Origin: Oenanthe sinensis
Taxonomy: Eukaryota; Streptophyta; Magnoliopsida; Apiales; Apiaceae
DNA length: 64,000 bases
Assembly (NCBI GenBank): GCA_028671895.1
Contig: CM053795.1
Coordinates: 11,987,501-12,051,500, forward strand
Reading direction: 5' to 3'
Positions 23,801-36,248 of this stretch are shown here, in pieces. The notes below the pieces were generated by a model. It saw only the letters and a list, made by a program, of their open reading frames with translations. It was not told the origin of the DNA and did not search any database. Each line of letters opens with the position of its first letter. Within the stretch, counting starts at the first letter, position 1. The translations under genes and the position numbers were made by a program.

Positions 23801-26414
23801 AGTTTTGGTTCCATAAAAAAATTGCTCTGTATGTTACAGGAGTTTAGACGGATCAAAGGAAACATAACTTCAATGAAGGAACATGCAGAACTTTTGACTT
23901 CTGTACGAGAAGATATCAGCGAGTACAAGGTGCGGTGACATGTTTTGTTTTGCTTATTCCGTCTTTGTTCATGTCATTATTTTAAGAAATGATTTTCTTT
24001 TAGGGAGATCTAATCAACGATTTTGCAGGCATCTGGATCACCCAGGATGCAGTTACTACGGGAGAGAGCTGCCATACATGGAAGCATATCTCACGTAAGA
24101 TTTTACTACTCTCTACCAGGACAGTTCATAAAGTTTACAGCTAATATTAGTTTCTAAAGTTTGTGTTACTTTTTGTAATATATTAAGTAGTAATAATAAT
24201 AATAATAATCAACTTATTAGAAAATGTAAAATAATAAGCGCTTCAGTTCATATTGAGAAACATTGTGAAAGAATCCATGAATCTTAATAGGGACTTCTGA
24301 GGATATGAGATATTTAATGGTGATTGGGACAGAGTTGGTCCCAGTTGGACTTGATGTTAGCCTTTTTTAATCATAAATGCCTTTAATTAGCTCCAAAGTT
24401 GTGCTATTAGAGTGCCCTAAGGAAAGATTGATCTTCAACATTAAAGCTTGCATAGGTTTTATGAATATGTAGTTGCTTGAGGTATTGGATGGCATGTTGA
24501 CCGGTTAATTTGACACTTGAGACTAAATTTAAGTGGAAAATGTTATGTTTGTATTGATCTACTTACACAGGACATTAATTTGCAAGCAGTATTCATCCTT
24601 TTTCGAGAAATAGTTTAGGTGTATGTTCCATTTGCGTCAGATCATGCGTGTAGTGCCTAAGACTACATTTATATTTAGTCCAAAACACCAATTCCCTGGA
24701 TTAGCAGATCAAATCCTGTGGTTGAAACCTCATTTCTTTTTTACTTCGTTCACCTATTCAGTATTCACTAATCTTTTGTTCCTCTTTGTGTGTTCAGCAA
24801 GAGAGCTCGGCCATATTAATATAATCCCTACTCTCCACAGTCGTCTTCTCTCTCTCTCTCTCTCTGTTTTTTTTGGCTTTAAACTAAGGCTGATTCTCAA
24901 AGCTTTTTTTACTATCTGTAGTCTAAATTCTCTAATGGAGCTAAGAGCATCTCCAATGGGGTTGGCTATAATGGTTGACTATAATAATATAGAATAGTGG
25001 TTGGCTAAATTTTGCTGAATCTGTAAGGTATTCTGCTCCAATGGGGTTGGCTATATTTTGAAAAGTTGTTGTCAGAACAGAAAAGTTGCTGTCGAGAACA
25101 GAAAAGTTGCTGTCAGAACAGAAAAGTTTCTGTCGAGACTTCTGCAAAATATATAAATTGGCTAAAATTATGTGTCATGTTTAATTATACCTGCAAAATA
25201 TAACAACTAAAATCAGCTCATCTTCTTTAATTTATCTTGTTCTCTCTTCCAATGGCAGTAAACATAACAAAGATAGAAATTGTGAGAAGTCAAATAAAGA
25301 TCTAGTTGCATATATGTGAACAAGATAATTCAACCCATCAAAACCAATAATCCCTAATTTGTATAAATGATCTTAAAATCAAAATATTAGCAACAAACTA
25401 ATAATCCCTAATTTGTGCAAAAAAATCATATGAACCCTAATTTATACAATTTTTACATTGATGGAAGACATACCTGTTGGAAGAAACTAGCGGGAGAGAG
25501 GAAGAAATCAGCGCGAGAGGAAATGGAAAGCAGCGGGAGATGATGTGTCAATTGCTACAGATCTGTAGTACTTTGACAAATATAGCCAACAATGGGAGAA
25601 TGGCTAAAATTTTAGCCAAAGGCTTTAATGCCTTGGAGAAGTTCTTTTTTGTGCTGTTAGATATATTTTGTACTGTTCACCTGCCACATCACTATTATAG
25701 TCAAGGGTTTAGAACGGTTGGAGATGCTCTAAGGCTCATAAATTATGGTGTTTTTTGTTTTGCTTTTACACGATAAAGGCAAATAGCAGGTCTAGGTAAA
25801 GAACTGCAAATGAAGTTAAAAGGCTATCTTTCTATCGGTATGAATAATTTTAGATCTTTGGGTTAGTTACTGCAAACTCTGAACTTGAATGTCCTTTAGT
25901 CTTGTATAAGCAAATATATTATATGTATTCGAGTGTAAATTCTCACAAAAGGAAGTTTGTGTCCTTCCATTGGTATTAACTTTATTCAGTTTTTTGTACT
26001 GGACTCTTATCTCTGCATGCTTCGACTGTATGATGTTCTCTACTTTTTTTTCTTTTTTTTTTACCATTAAGAGATTGTTATTTTTAAATCGAATTTGCAC
26101 AGATGGATGAAGTAATTAGTCATGCACAAACCACAAGGTCCGTCTTGGGCTCTCAAAGAGCTACGTTTGGAGATGTTCAAGGGAAAGTGAAGCAGCTAGG
26201 CGAAAAATTTCCAATTGTTCGAGGACTGATTGGTACCATTTGAAAACCATATCCGCAGCTTAGATTTCACTTATCTAAAATCTCCTTCCCATAAATCTTG
26301 TTCCTTTTTCCCACAGGTTCAATTAGAAGAAAGCGTTCAAGAGACACTCTCATTTTAGCCGCGGTAATAGCAGCTTGTACATTGTTTCTTATCATATACT
26401 GGCTTTCAAAGTAA
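20830..26414 (+). CDS. GOS12: Golgi Qb-SNARE GOS12 (Golgi SNAP receptor complex member 1-2), 236 aa
   Basis: A complete six-exon gene: 20830-20959, 22728-22924, 23840-23929, 24029-24094, 26103-26232 and 26317-26414. All introns are GT-AG and phases agree; the coding length is 711 nt including the TAA. The protein begins MAGDPNLQESGWEELRKEAR, as in plant GOS12. A long helical N-terminal region follows (SWKSTEMEIQSLLEKLLDVN, then TQKLARHRDILHEFTQEF). The SNARE helix is spread over exons 4-6 (RERAAIHGSISH, AQTTRSVLGSQRATF). A single C-terminal membrane anchor (LILAAVIAACTLFLIIYWL) follows a basic RRKRSRD stretch. GOS-type SNAREs act in vesicle fusion within the Golgi. An in-frame GTG at 20791 lies upstream, but the ATG at 20830 gives the conserved N-terminus. 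Intron 4 carries a MITE and intron 1 carries degenerate duplicated segments. Confidence 0.96.
21660..22500 (+). repeat. Degenerate duplicated segment within GOS12 intron 1
   Basis: The blocks near 21670-21800 and 22262-22380 share TTTGTTT(C/T)C, TAGGATTTTA, GGAATTTACTCCAATATAAG and GATGTAATCTTT in the same order. A GCGGTT(G/A)GATCACCTTA segment occurs near 21790 and again near 22491. The intervening DNA shows no clear gene. This is probably old transposon-derived sequence inside the intron. Confidence 0.55.
24945..25729. mobile_element. PIF/Harbinger-type MITE in GOS12 intron 4, 785 bp
   Basis: The left end is GAGCATCTCCAATGGGGTTG; the right end on the minus strand is GAGCATCTCCAACCGTTCTA. 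Both are flanked by TAA (24942-24944 and 25730-25732), the 3-bp duplication typical of PIF/Harbinger elements. A second near-terminal motif, CTCCAATGGGGTTGGCTATA, recurs at about 25032. The interior holds four copies of an AGAACAGAAAAGTTGCTGTC-like unit near 25065-25140. There is no transposase. Its TIRs and TAA duplication are clear by eye; the superfamily is inferred from them. Confidence 0.8.
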
Positions 26415-28041
26415 ACAAAGATTTTGTTATTCTACAAATGTAAAATCGGAGATTTTCTTGTTTAAAATGTGCGCCTAACAGTAGTATCATATCATTTTTA
26501 CTCTTCTATGTTTCATTCGTACTTGCTACTGTTAGTGGCAAATCACAAACAGCCCAAACAAATTCAGTTGTGACACCGATTATGGGAAGCCATCTCGGTT
26601 TTTATGCTAGGGTCGAAGTTGTAATCGTGTTAATTCTGCGATGTTCTTAAATTTTCTGAATTTTGATATAAGTTTATAAGCATATATAAAGTAATGGCAT
26701 TTTACTCGATGAATAGTTTTGAGTCAGATTTAGGTTGACCAGTAAATCGAGTTGTGCAATTTCATTTTCTGTTTTATTTATGTAATTGGGTCGATAACCA
26801 AGTCGCGTTTGTGGCTATATCGGACATTACCACAACCCAACACCGGTTGATATTACAGGAAGAACAGTAAACAGTCAAAACAGTTTCAGTGTTTCATAAA
26901 TGATACACACAATCCTCTACATAATGTCTCCATCTTACAAGAGTTGGTTGCACCCTTAAAACTGGATTGTTATAGAATACATTATGCATTATCATGTTTC
27001 ACAGTGCTAGTCTACAATCTGCATGGACAGAAGTCTACGGTTATAAAATTAGTTTATAGGCTTTTTATGGGGCAAGTGTGTATTAGAAGTTTATTTGTCC
27101 CCTTGTTTGTGGGAGAGAACAGGGCCGTAATATAGCAGTAGTAGATAAATTTCAGAGAGAAGCTTTTGCTATAAAAAAAAAAAAAATGTGTGCATGCACA
27201 GAGTTCCGCATGCTGATTTACATGAATGCGTTTTTACCGACACTTTCCTGACATTTTAAAAATCCCTTTATACGGAGTACATATTTTTATTAAATTAGTA
27301 CATCCACAAGGACCAAAACACAACTTATGTTTGCTTCGTTCGCGAGGCTTATGGGGAGATGAAAAGGCTATCAAGCCTATCATGCTATGCTATGCTATGC
27401 TGCCACCCCTACTTTTAAGCTACATTCGAGCATCGTTGTTGTAGCACACACTGATGCCTTGTTTGTTTTGATGTAACGAACGCAGTAACTTCAACTTCTT
27501 TGAGACCGGTATAAATTTTTTGTTTAGTTGGTTAAAATCTACGTAACAAATATATAATACATTTTTAAAATATATATTAAAATGTAAACACAAATTATAT
27601 TAAATTATAGGGCTTGTGAAATTATAAAATATATATTAAAATGTAAACACAAATTATATATAATAAAAAATAATCACAAAATTATATATATATATAAAAT
27701 TTGTACATTTTTTACGTAACAAATATATAATACATTTTTTGTAAAATTATATAATAAAAAATAACCACAAAATTATAAAAAAAAATAAAATACATAAATT
27801 AAGTTTTTTATTAAAATGTTTAAGTTTCTTATTTAAATGTTCTTATTTAAGTTTTTTATTTAAAATACATAAATTAAGCATTTCTCTATTCCATTATTGT
27901 GTGCATATCAATATCGGGGATTTTTTTTTATTCATGCATAAGAAACCTATATGCACTACTGTCGTGTACATACCCAATAAAATACAATCCACTATCTGTG
28001 GACCAATTTTCACCCTTTTTTATTCTGATACTAGAACCCTT
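26415..28041. other. GOS12 3' flank and intergenic DNA, no gene seen
   Basis: The GOS12 3' UTR is followed by AT-rich DNA with short direct repeats. TACGTAACAAATATATAATA occurs near 27540 and again near 27713. ATATTAAAATGTAAACACAA occurs near 27574 and 27632. A short ATGCT run lies near 27382. Open frames such as 26944-27135 match no family I recognise. Confidence 0.4.
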
Positions 28042-28604
28042 TTAAGAATTTATAGGAATCCTTCTTTTGTTTTCATAATTCACAGGGTGTCTGCTCTTGA
28101 TTTTTTTCAGGGGTATCTTATTAAATAGATAATGAAAATGTGCTGACAAGACAGCATTTCCCCATATATATTCAAGTAACTCTGAACTTAGCAACATTGC
28201 ATTGCTCATTTCTTTCAAATTCCTATTTTTTACGCTCAACAATCCTATTTGATTGAGGCAAGTACGATACAATGACTTCGTGAATAATTCCATGTTACAT
28301 ACAAAATTCATCAAACGGTGATATTGATTCACGACCTCAGTCACTTCTTATTACTTTAATATTCTCGTTGAGTTTCAACTTCCTTTTTATAGAGTTCAAA
28401 CTTCTCTATAATTTCATCTTTGCTTTTTAGGAAATAGACATAACAAAATCTTGTACTATCATCCACAAATGTGAGAAAATACTTGTTACCGTCTCTCTTC
28501 ATATTTTTCTTAAAATTCAGCCCACTGAATTTCTCCGATTTTTCCGCGTGAACGATTATCGGTACAGACATATTAGGTACCACAATGATCGCCGCGTTAG
28601 GCAC
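28042..28604 (-). pseudogene. Rearranged Copia remnant: gag N-terminus joined to integrase
   Basis: From 28604 downwards the minus strand first reads like the start of a plant Copia gag (NMSVPIIVHAEKSEKFSGLN, resembling HAEKPEKFNGLNF). After a few residues it passes straight into the integrase core (GNKYFLTFVDDSTRFCYVYF, LKSKDEIIEKFELYKKEVE). The rest of gag, the protease and the start of integrase are missing. A further piece at 28344-28042, in another frame, reads NRNLKEMSNAMLLSSELLEY and WGNAVLSAHFHYLFN, the downstream integrase region. Frameshifts and stops make it non-functional. No LTRs, primer-binding site or polypurine tract were found around it. Confidence 0.75.
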
Positions 28605-31600
28605 TCTGCCTCGACAATCACATGGTCATCACCACAAATGAATTATTCCAATTAAACGATTTACATAAGTAAATAATTATAATGAATTATTCACTTTATT
28701 CATTGTTTTATGTTACAATCATAATCAAGTTATAAAGAGATTTTTTTTAGAATTAAATACATCAATTTTGATATATCAATGGATAATTCTCAGGTTTCGG
28801 AGGGGTCACAAAGGTCCCACTTAAAACTCAAATCCTAGACAGAATTTTCCATTATCAATATCAAAAAATATATATTTTAATCTATTAAAAATAATTTCAT
28901 GATTGTATTCATAAATAAATTCTAAAAATATCGCATGCAAGCTAATCAAATAATTTGTTAAATAAAAGACATATAAAACCATGCAATTCTAATATTTAAC
29001 AATTTAGAATTACGCAAAACATGAGTTTTGAAAGAAAAAATTCCGAAAAAACAATGTGCGGAATTGAAACAAATGAACAGTTTACAAGATCGACTATTAT
29101 AAACATACAAGTAAAGTCAACGTAATAAAACAAAACCACGCATAAAGCCAAAAAAATATAATATCTAACACATATAAGATATGTTTTTTTTAATACATGA
29201 ATATTAAATCAACTAGCATGCTTTTTGTGCCAATAAAACAATTAAAGATTTAATAACTCTATATGCATACAAACAGAGATAACCTGAAGGTACCTTTGAT
29301 TTTTTTTAATAGGCTGAAATCATAAGCACACAAGATAGACGAGGTTACTGAATATAACCACATATTAAAATTCAAGCAGCAACAAAACCGTTACAAAAAA
29401 TTGTACGTAAATTTTAACTATAATTATGTTAAAACATATAAGCTGATCAATTACAAAGCATGCAAATAAATATACTAAATAAACTTTACACTAATCATGC
29501 TTTCATCTAAAAAAAATTGCCGTAATATAATATATATTACTCCTTAAACTATTCACAGAGATAAGGATATGGATTAAGCATTTTTACTAATCTCAGACTA
29601 AGATAAAACATGTTAATGTCATTAAAATGGAGACAAAAAACAATCATAATAATAAAAAATTTAAGAATGATACGGAGTATTCCATAAGAAAGCCACTTAA
29701 ACAAGATATAGGTGAGCAAAGAAACTAGCATAACAAATTAAGGAATATTATAAAATATATCCACTAGTTGTTCACAAAACAGAGCATGAATGGGGCAGAT
29801 AAAAAATAACAGACCATACAAAATTTTCTTTTTACCCAAAACCAATACCGGGCTAAACCAAAAAAACAAATCAGGGCTCCTGAAACAAGCATAAAATATA
29901 TTGAATAAAAGAACGAAAGTGAAGGATGAAAAAATAATATATCAGAATACTATACTCCCGATAAGAATTCATACGTATCAGTTTATTAATCAAACTAATC
30001 CATATGAATTATGAGATCTGTTTTAAGTTTGTAAAAAGTATAGTTTAGTGTCATACATGAAAACAAGAAATCAAGAAAAAATATCAAGAATAGTTCGAAG
30101 CACGTGAAAACCACGTTATCCTTAAAACATATAAACCCCTTCCGTATGGTACTTGAAGGTGTGATGATCTATGTCTTTCTCATAGGATACAACGAACAAA
30201 GGTGATTTGAAGCACTTGCAAATCCGTCTTCTACGAACTAAACAAACACCGCTGCTATCTCACAGAATCTAGAGCTCTAAGATGAGAATGACTAGAAAAT
30301 GAAAAAAAAATTTGTAACCATTTTTTCTCTCCCAAAGAATAGAGCAAGGCTAAGGAGTAAAAGATATGTAACTTATACAATAAATCAAAATGATAACATC
30401 TACCATAATGAACTAACATAAAGAATATATCAATATTTAGTCATTAAGGAGTTACAAAATCAATTTACAAGTTACAAAATAAAATAATAAAATGCAATTT
30501 AATTTTATTCCTATAGACTAACAGTAACTTCCAACGAGCTAGGTGCAGTGGATATGTTAGGTATTATACTGTATAGTGAATACAGATAAAGGTATCGATC
30601 GAAAAATTTTGGTTTAATATGTTCACTTTATACTCTAAAACAAAGCCGAGGGTAAGCAACTAGACTTTGAGTCATTGACATGTATTTATTTATTTTAAAA
30701 TAAAAAGAAGCAGGGCACAATCAATGAACAAGTGATTGCAACCATGCTAAACAGCTAAAGCCATATGCATCTTTTTCACTAAAATATAAATATATATGCA
30801 GCCAAGTCTGCGAAAGCAAATGCAATCAACAGATAAAGGTGTAGGTGTAGCCAGATCAGACGTTGATTACATTTATGTAGCCATTTATGTAGCCAAAAGG
30901 CACAACTCCACAAACCTTATAAAACTATGGCTACGCTCTAAAATCTAAATTTAAGATCTGTGTTCGAGCTATACTCGATCTCCTCATGACAGCTACTTAT
31001 CTATATGTATGGCTTTGTGTGCATGTGTTCGCTAGTGTCTGTGAGTGTATGTATATACTATAGAGAGAGAACTTATGACTTGTGAGTAGTCAGATCTGGA
31101 AATCGTAAAAGTTTTGAGGTCTTGCACTATATGTTATCCGACTATCGATATCTTGTAGTGTCATATACTGTAAAAAGTAAAAACCCACCCAAAGAGCAAA
31201 ATTTTCTTCCTCCGGGTCTCTTATGCAGTTGGAGACTTGGAGTAACTTTCTACTAATTAAATTCTTTCATCTTGTTAATCCATTTGCTAGTTAGTTGTCC
31301 TATACGAGCCAATAAAATATGATTATATACACTGTTATCACGTGCTCTTATAAAAATACGACTTAAAATTCACAAATTGCATGACATATATTCCAATACA
31401 TGCATCTTATAAAATTATTTGAGTAAAATGAATTTTGACATATAATTTATTTTCGTTGTCAAGGTTCATGCAAAATTATCAGGTACAAAGAAATTAAACA
31501 GAAAACATGGGTTCAAAGAGTTAATAAGCCTTAATCAAAGGGATTTTATTTCTTTATCGAAATCGGAGAGGTTAATTTCAATCCTACTTGGAATTTATAA

Positions 31601-33440
31601 AACTAATTTGACGATGATAAAGAGGACGAGGTCCAGCCGTCCAGGTCGAAGTCGAGGTGGGTCGTTTCGTTTTATCTGATTCAAGATATTGTAGTCAGCA
31701 AGCTATTAAGATGATGTCGTCATATACAGTTCAATAGTCATAATTATCCACTGGCATCAAAGGTCGATTATAGTTATAGTTACCTTATACAAATTCGAGA
31801 GCAAACACCGCCAAAATTAGATTGGTTCTCTAAAATTAAATATGAAAATAGAGTAGTGTCCAATTTATTTCTCCCTATATAAATATACAGGTCACACTGT
31901 AATAAAAGAAAATTTAACCTACAAAGATTCACCTATATACTCAATTCATCTAATTATACCAATAATTCCCAAAAAAATAGATATTGCAGTATGCCAAAAT
32001 AATTTATTTTTTAACACAAGATTATAATATACAGGCTTTTATTCAACTAATTAAAAATAGTTTAGTGTATGAATCACATTTTGCACATATTATAATATTA
32101 TTTTACAAAAAATTTCAAATGCAGAACATCCTAAAGCTGTTGTTCATCTTATTATATACATAGCTATTTACTTATCATATACATAGCTATTTACTTATTA
32201 TATCGGAGATAGCTGTTGTTCATCTTATTTTACCCTTATTTTCTTGTAGTACTTGTAACAATCATCTATCCGTTATAAATTTTTTGTTAATAAGTTTAAT
32301 ACTGAAATTTTTTGTGAATTCAAGAGTCACATCCCCCTTCTTGTTATTCACAAAAAAATATATTGATAGATGATTAGCAACAATCGATAACCAGCTGCCT
32401 AATAATAAATAGATAAAATACCGGCCTGTGCTGTGCATATACGGAAGCAATAAGCTGGAAACGAGAATTGACCATGAGTCCTAGAGCGAGAACTTGGATT
32501 AAAGTGTAAAGGTGGATGGATATATAGGTGCCCGACATTTAAGGCTTTCCTAAACCCTAGGGTTTGAGTCTATTTTATTTATTTATTATTAATTTTGGTA
32601 TAAGTTAAATGTTTGAAAACTGAGAATCCAGAAAGGGAATGGGTAAAGGCTTACACAGCCTCTTAATATTGAGAACAACAGATGAATGAATTAAAGCTAA
32701 TCACTCCCATGCACAGGTCCCTTTCTTCATCCCTCTCCCCCCACCTCTACCGCCTGTGCCACACATCCTCGGGAATGTCAACCATATATTTTGCAGATCC
32801 ACTGTGGCTAGTGTATATAGATTTTAGATATACATCATATATGTGATAACTATATGTATATGCGCCCATATAAATTATATATGGTGGTGTACAGATATTG
32901 TACATCTTGTACACAGTATTATACATTGTGTAGATTTGCAATAGTATCGTAGTTTTTCCCATAGTAAAACTTTTCATTAGAATAAAATATATTGTTTTTT
33001 TGGTATTGATCATAAATAAGTTCCACCTCGCACTCATATAATACAGAATTTGTTTTTAGGTTACATTTCTTTCATATAGCCTATAGTCAACTAGCTAGGT
33101 TACCACAAATAATATATCTTCCATTGCTACTAAAAAAGAGGTATTCAATATTTCCCCCTAAAAGAAAAGTACTTTAGAAAATGATTTATAATTTTGAGAT
33201 CTCTCCCCCACTTGAAGTACATGCAGTTATATAAAGTTGAATGTGTGGACAATTCTTTCTTATAGCCAAAAGCAGGTGATACCAAAGTAAAATAAATGTA
33301 TTTCAAAAAATAGTCAAGTTTCATCAACAAGGAGGAAATGAAAGGCAATTATAATATCCTTAAAAAAGTAGTAGGGCAATAAATAAAAAACATATATGTC
33401 GAAGTGTTAAATCAAAGAGTACTCTTCTTATATTAGTGAG
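28605..33440. other. Intergenic, distal YABBY upstream region, no gene seen
   Basis: AT-rich spacer. Noted: a palindromic telo-box at 32552-32565 (own entry) and a GA-rich GAGAGAGAA near 31061. No supported gene, tRNA or rRNA was seen. Confidence 0.4.
32552..32565. promoter_or_regulatory. Palindromic double telo-box
   Basis: AAACCCTAGGGTTT is a perfect 14-bp palindrome made of two inverted telo-boxes (AAACCCTA). Single telo-boxes bind TRB-type Myb proteins and help recruit Polycomb in plants. This one lies about 1.15 kb upstream of the YABBY start codon. Any role is inference. Confidence 0.4.
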
Positions 33441-33456
33441 TGTCCCTGTCTTTTCG

Positions 33457-33475
33457 CCCCCCCCCCCCCCACCCC
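33457..33475. repeat. Poly-C tract in YABBY proximal promoter
   Basis: Fourteen consecutive C residues (33457-33470) are followed by A and four more C. The tract is striking in AT-rich DNA, about 230 bp upstream of the YABBY ATG. Its length may be unreliable in assembly or variable between individuals. Confidence 0.85.
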
Positions 33476-33597
33476 AAACGCTTTTCTCCCCTTCTCTCTC
33501 ATAATTCATCACTAGTTCACTTATTCACTTGTTTTCACAACATTCACAAAGATCAGATCCGAGTTGGTTAGTCTGTCTATCAATCAATCTCTCTTAC

Positions 33598-33629
<32 letters not shown>

Positions 33630-33699
33630 TGATGAGTCAAAATTATCAATCAATCAAATCATTGAGGAATCATATATAATATTACAGGTGAAAGACGAC

Positions 33700-34532
33700 A
33701 TGTCCTCTTCAGCTGCTTTTTCTTCACCGGACCACCACTACCACCTATCTCCCTCCGACAAGCTTTGTTACGTCCATTGCGACTATTGTGACACCATCCT
33801 CGCGGTATTTACACAAATATACATGCATATATTCCTTTTTTTTCCTCTTAATTATCTTTCTTGAAAAATCACTATCTGATTCGAATTATCATCCTTTTAC
33901 ATATATACTATTGTACGTAGCTGTTCCAAATTAGTTAATTGTTCTTTTTTGGGGAGATTTATTGACTTTTATAATTACGACACTCTAGCTTGCATCCGTA
34001 ATTTAATTTGTTGTTTTACTGGTTGTTAATATTGCAGGTGAGCGTTCCTTGCTCTAGTTTGTTCATGACTGTGACGGTTCGATGTGGCCACTGCACTAAC
34101 CTTTTATCTGTAAACATGAGAGCCCTTCTTCCTTCATCTAATCAGTTTCACCAGCTCGGACACCCTTTCTTCTCTCCTCAAAATCTTATGGTAAGGACAC
34201 GAGAGATCAGAAAGAGATTAAATTAGGGTTTCCTGAGTGGCCTGAAGTTAATAATTACTCACAGATCCATCAACAAAATCTAGGGTCGAATGTGTGTGTA
34301 TATATATATATCACTTGATGCCTATGTCCAAAATAAAAGCTCAGAGGTTCTCCTAGATAAGTTAATGGCTTGTGGTGATATTTTGCAGGAGGAAATCCGG
34401 AGCGCGCCTTCTAATATGAATATGATGCTCATGAATCAACATAACCCTAATGAATCTCTCATGCCGGTTAGAGGAGTCCTTGATGAGCTTCCTACACCCC
34501 CGGTAGCTACCAGGCGTAAGTTACTACTCTAC

Positions 34533-34570
<38 letters not shown>

Positions 34571-36248
34571 CCTTTTATGTCTATTTTAATTTCCCCCACA
34601 CTTTTCTCTTAATTAATGATGAGTATATATATATATATATATGAGCCATTCATTTTAAATATTCCCATGGGAGATAGCTAGTATATATACTCAGCAAATT
34701 GTGTATGAACTGACTTCCTTCAAAATGTACCATTGGCCTTTTAAGCAAGTTATTAGATGGTAGTTTTTTTGTAAGAACATGGAATTTAGTTGTATGTTCC
34801 TATATATAAATCTCACAAAACAGTTACCAGACTCTTTGTTTCACATAATATCAAGTCTCTAGTAGAAGTTAAGTTTGTTTCTTGTCCATGTTATTTTTCT
34901 ACTTTAAATTTTTGCTACTGAAAAGGTTACTTTAAATAATCCACTTCCAACTTCTTCTGCATTTTCAGTCGATATATCTTCCTGCCCTAACATTAAACTT
35001 CTCCATTCTCGTGACTTTCCCGATAGTTTTACTAAAAGCTAGGTTTCACTTTTCTTCAGCAAATATATAATTACTTTCAATACCTCACGGGAATATGGGC
35101 ACTCACTCAATTCATATAAACATATAATGATGTTCTAATACTAGTTATTATTATATAAGCATCATGTATTTTTTGTTTTTTCTTTCACAAAACCAAAAGA
35201 AACTTAAATTTCTCCCCCGGAAAGTAAGAGATGCATATAGATCCAGTCCTATCTATATATCATGTTGAAGATAATGATGAAGTAATGATGTATATATCCA
35301 TATATATAGTTATATAGATACATTAGGAAGGAGGGAGAGAGAGATTGAGGAAATTAAGGGAGCTAGCTAGGTAGGGAAAATGAAAGCAGCAGAACATGAG
35401 AAAAAGTCATATAATAAGTTGTATGTATAAATGCCTGGTCTTGTTAATTTGTCCTTATATCTGTCCAAATGCAGCCCCGGAAAAGAGACAAAGAGTGCCA
35501 TCTGCTTACAACAGGTTTATCAAGTAAGCAAGAGAGATGAAAATATTTTTATGTTTTAAAATATTATTACTACTATCTAATTTACTCATTCATTACATAT
35601 AATCTTATATTGTAGATACATATAGCTAGATCTGTTGTGCTAGCTTTTGTATGTGTGCATGACAAAAATCTAGCTAGGATTGTGACATTACCTAAGATCG
35701 AATATTCAAGAATGCTATGAATTAACTGCATGCAGGGAAGAGATCCAGCGTATTAAAGCTGGAAATCCTGATATCAGTCACAGGGAGGCTTTTAGTGCGG
35801 CTGCAAAGAATGTAAGATCACACAATTAAACAATTATATATACATTTTAGTGTGTATGTATACTTTAGTAACTTGGCATCAAGGTTAATTTACTAACTAG
35901 GGTAGGTTAGTTCAAATAGTTAATTGATTGGGTTTAACTAAGGACGTACTCATCTCATGTTTTCTTGAATTAGTGGGCCCATTTTCCCCATATTCATTTC
36001 GGACTTTTGCCTGATCAATCCGTGAAGAAAACAAATGTGTGCCAGCAGGTATTCTTATCTTATTTAAGCACCAGCCTCTAGCTTAATTATGTAGGTTTGC
36101 AATTAGTATCTACACAAAAAAACTTAGAGTCGCAACTCGTAAATCATGTGTTTTTTTGGGGTATTTATATATGTAGGAAGGAGAGGATGCACTGCTGAAA
36201 GATGGATTTCTTGCTGCTGCCAATGTGGGGATTTCTCCTTATATTTAA
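33700..36248 (+). CDS. YAB1: YABBY transcription factor, FIL/YAB3 clade, 218 aa
   Basis: A complete seven-exon gene: 33700-33804, 34038-34190, 34389-34515, 35475-35523, 35736-35811, 35974-36048 and 36177-36248. Introns are GT-AG in phase, and the coding length of 657 nt includes the TAA. The N-terminal C2C2 zinc finger uses C27-x2-C30 and C51-x2-C54 (HCDYCDTILAVSVP, TVRCGHCTNLLSVNMRALL). The HMG-like YABBY domain starts near residue 129: [20 protein letters not shown], then QRIKAGNPDISHREAFSAAA and KNWAHFPHIHFGLLPD. The linker EEIRSAPSNMNMMLMNQ and the C-terminal QQEGED plus ANVGISPY fit the FIL/YAB3 clade. These nuclear factors promote abaxial identity and lamina growth of leaves and floral organs. 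The start is the first ATG of the frame after an in-frame upstream region rich in TA repeats. Introns contain several (TA)n tracts (for example 34536-34568 and 34626-34642). Confidence 0.96.

Noticed and set aside
26944..27444. Two plus-strand frames after GOS12 as possible small genes
   Set aside because: They match no known family, show no conserved motif and lie in AT-rich repeat-bearing DNA.
34516..34589. YABBY frame continuing past exon 3 (RKLLLYTIYIYI)
   Set aside because: This is intron sequence after a good GTAAGT donor; the conserved PPEKRQRVP exon follows at 35475.
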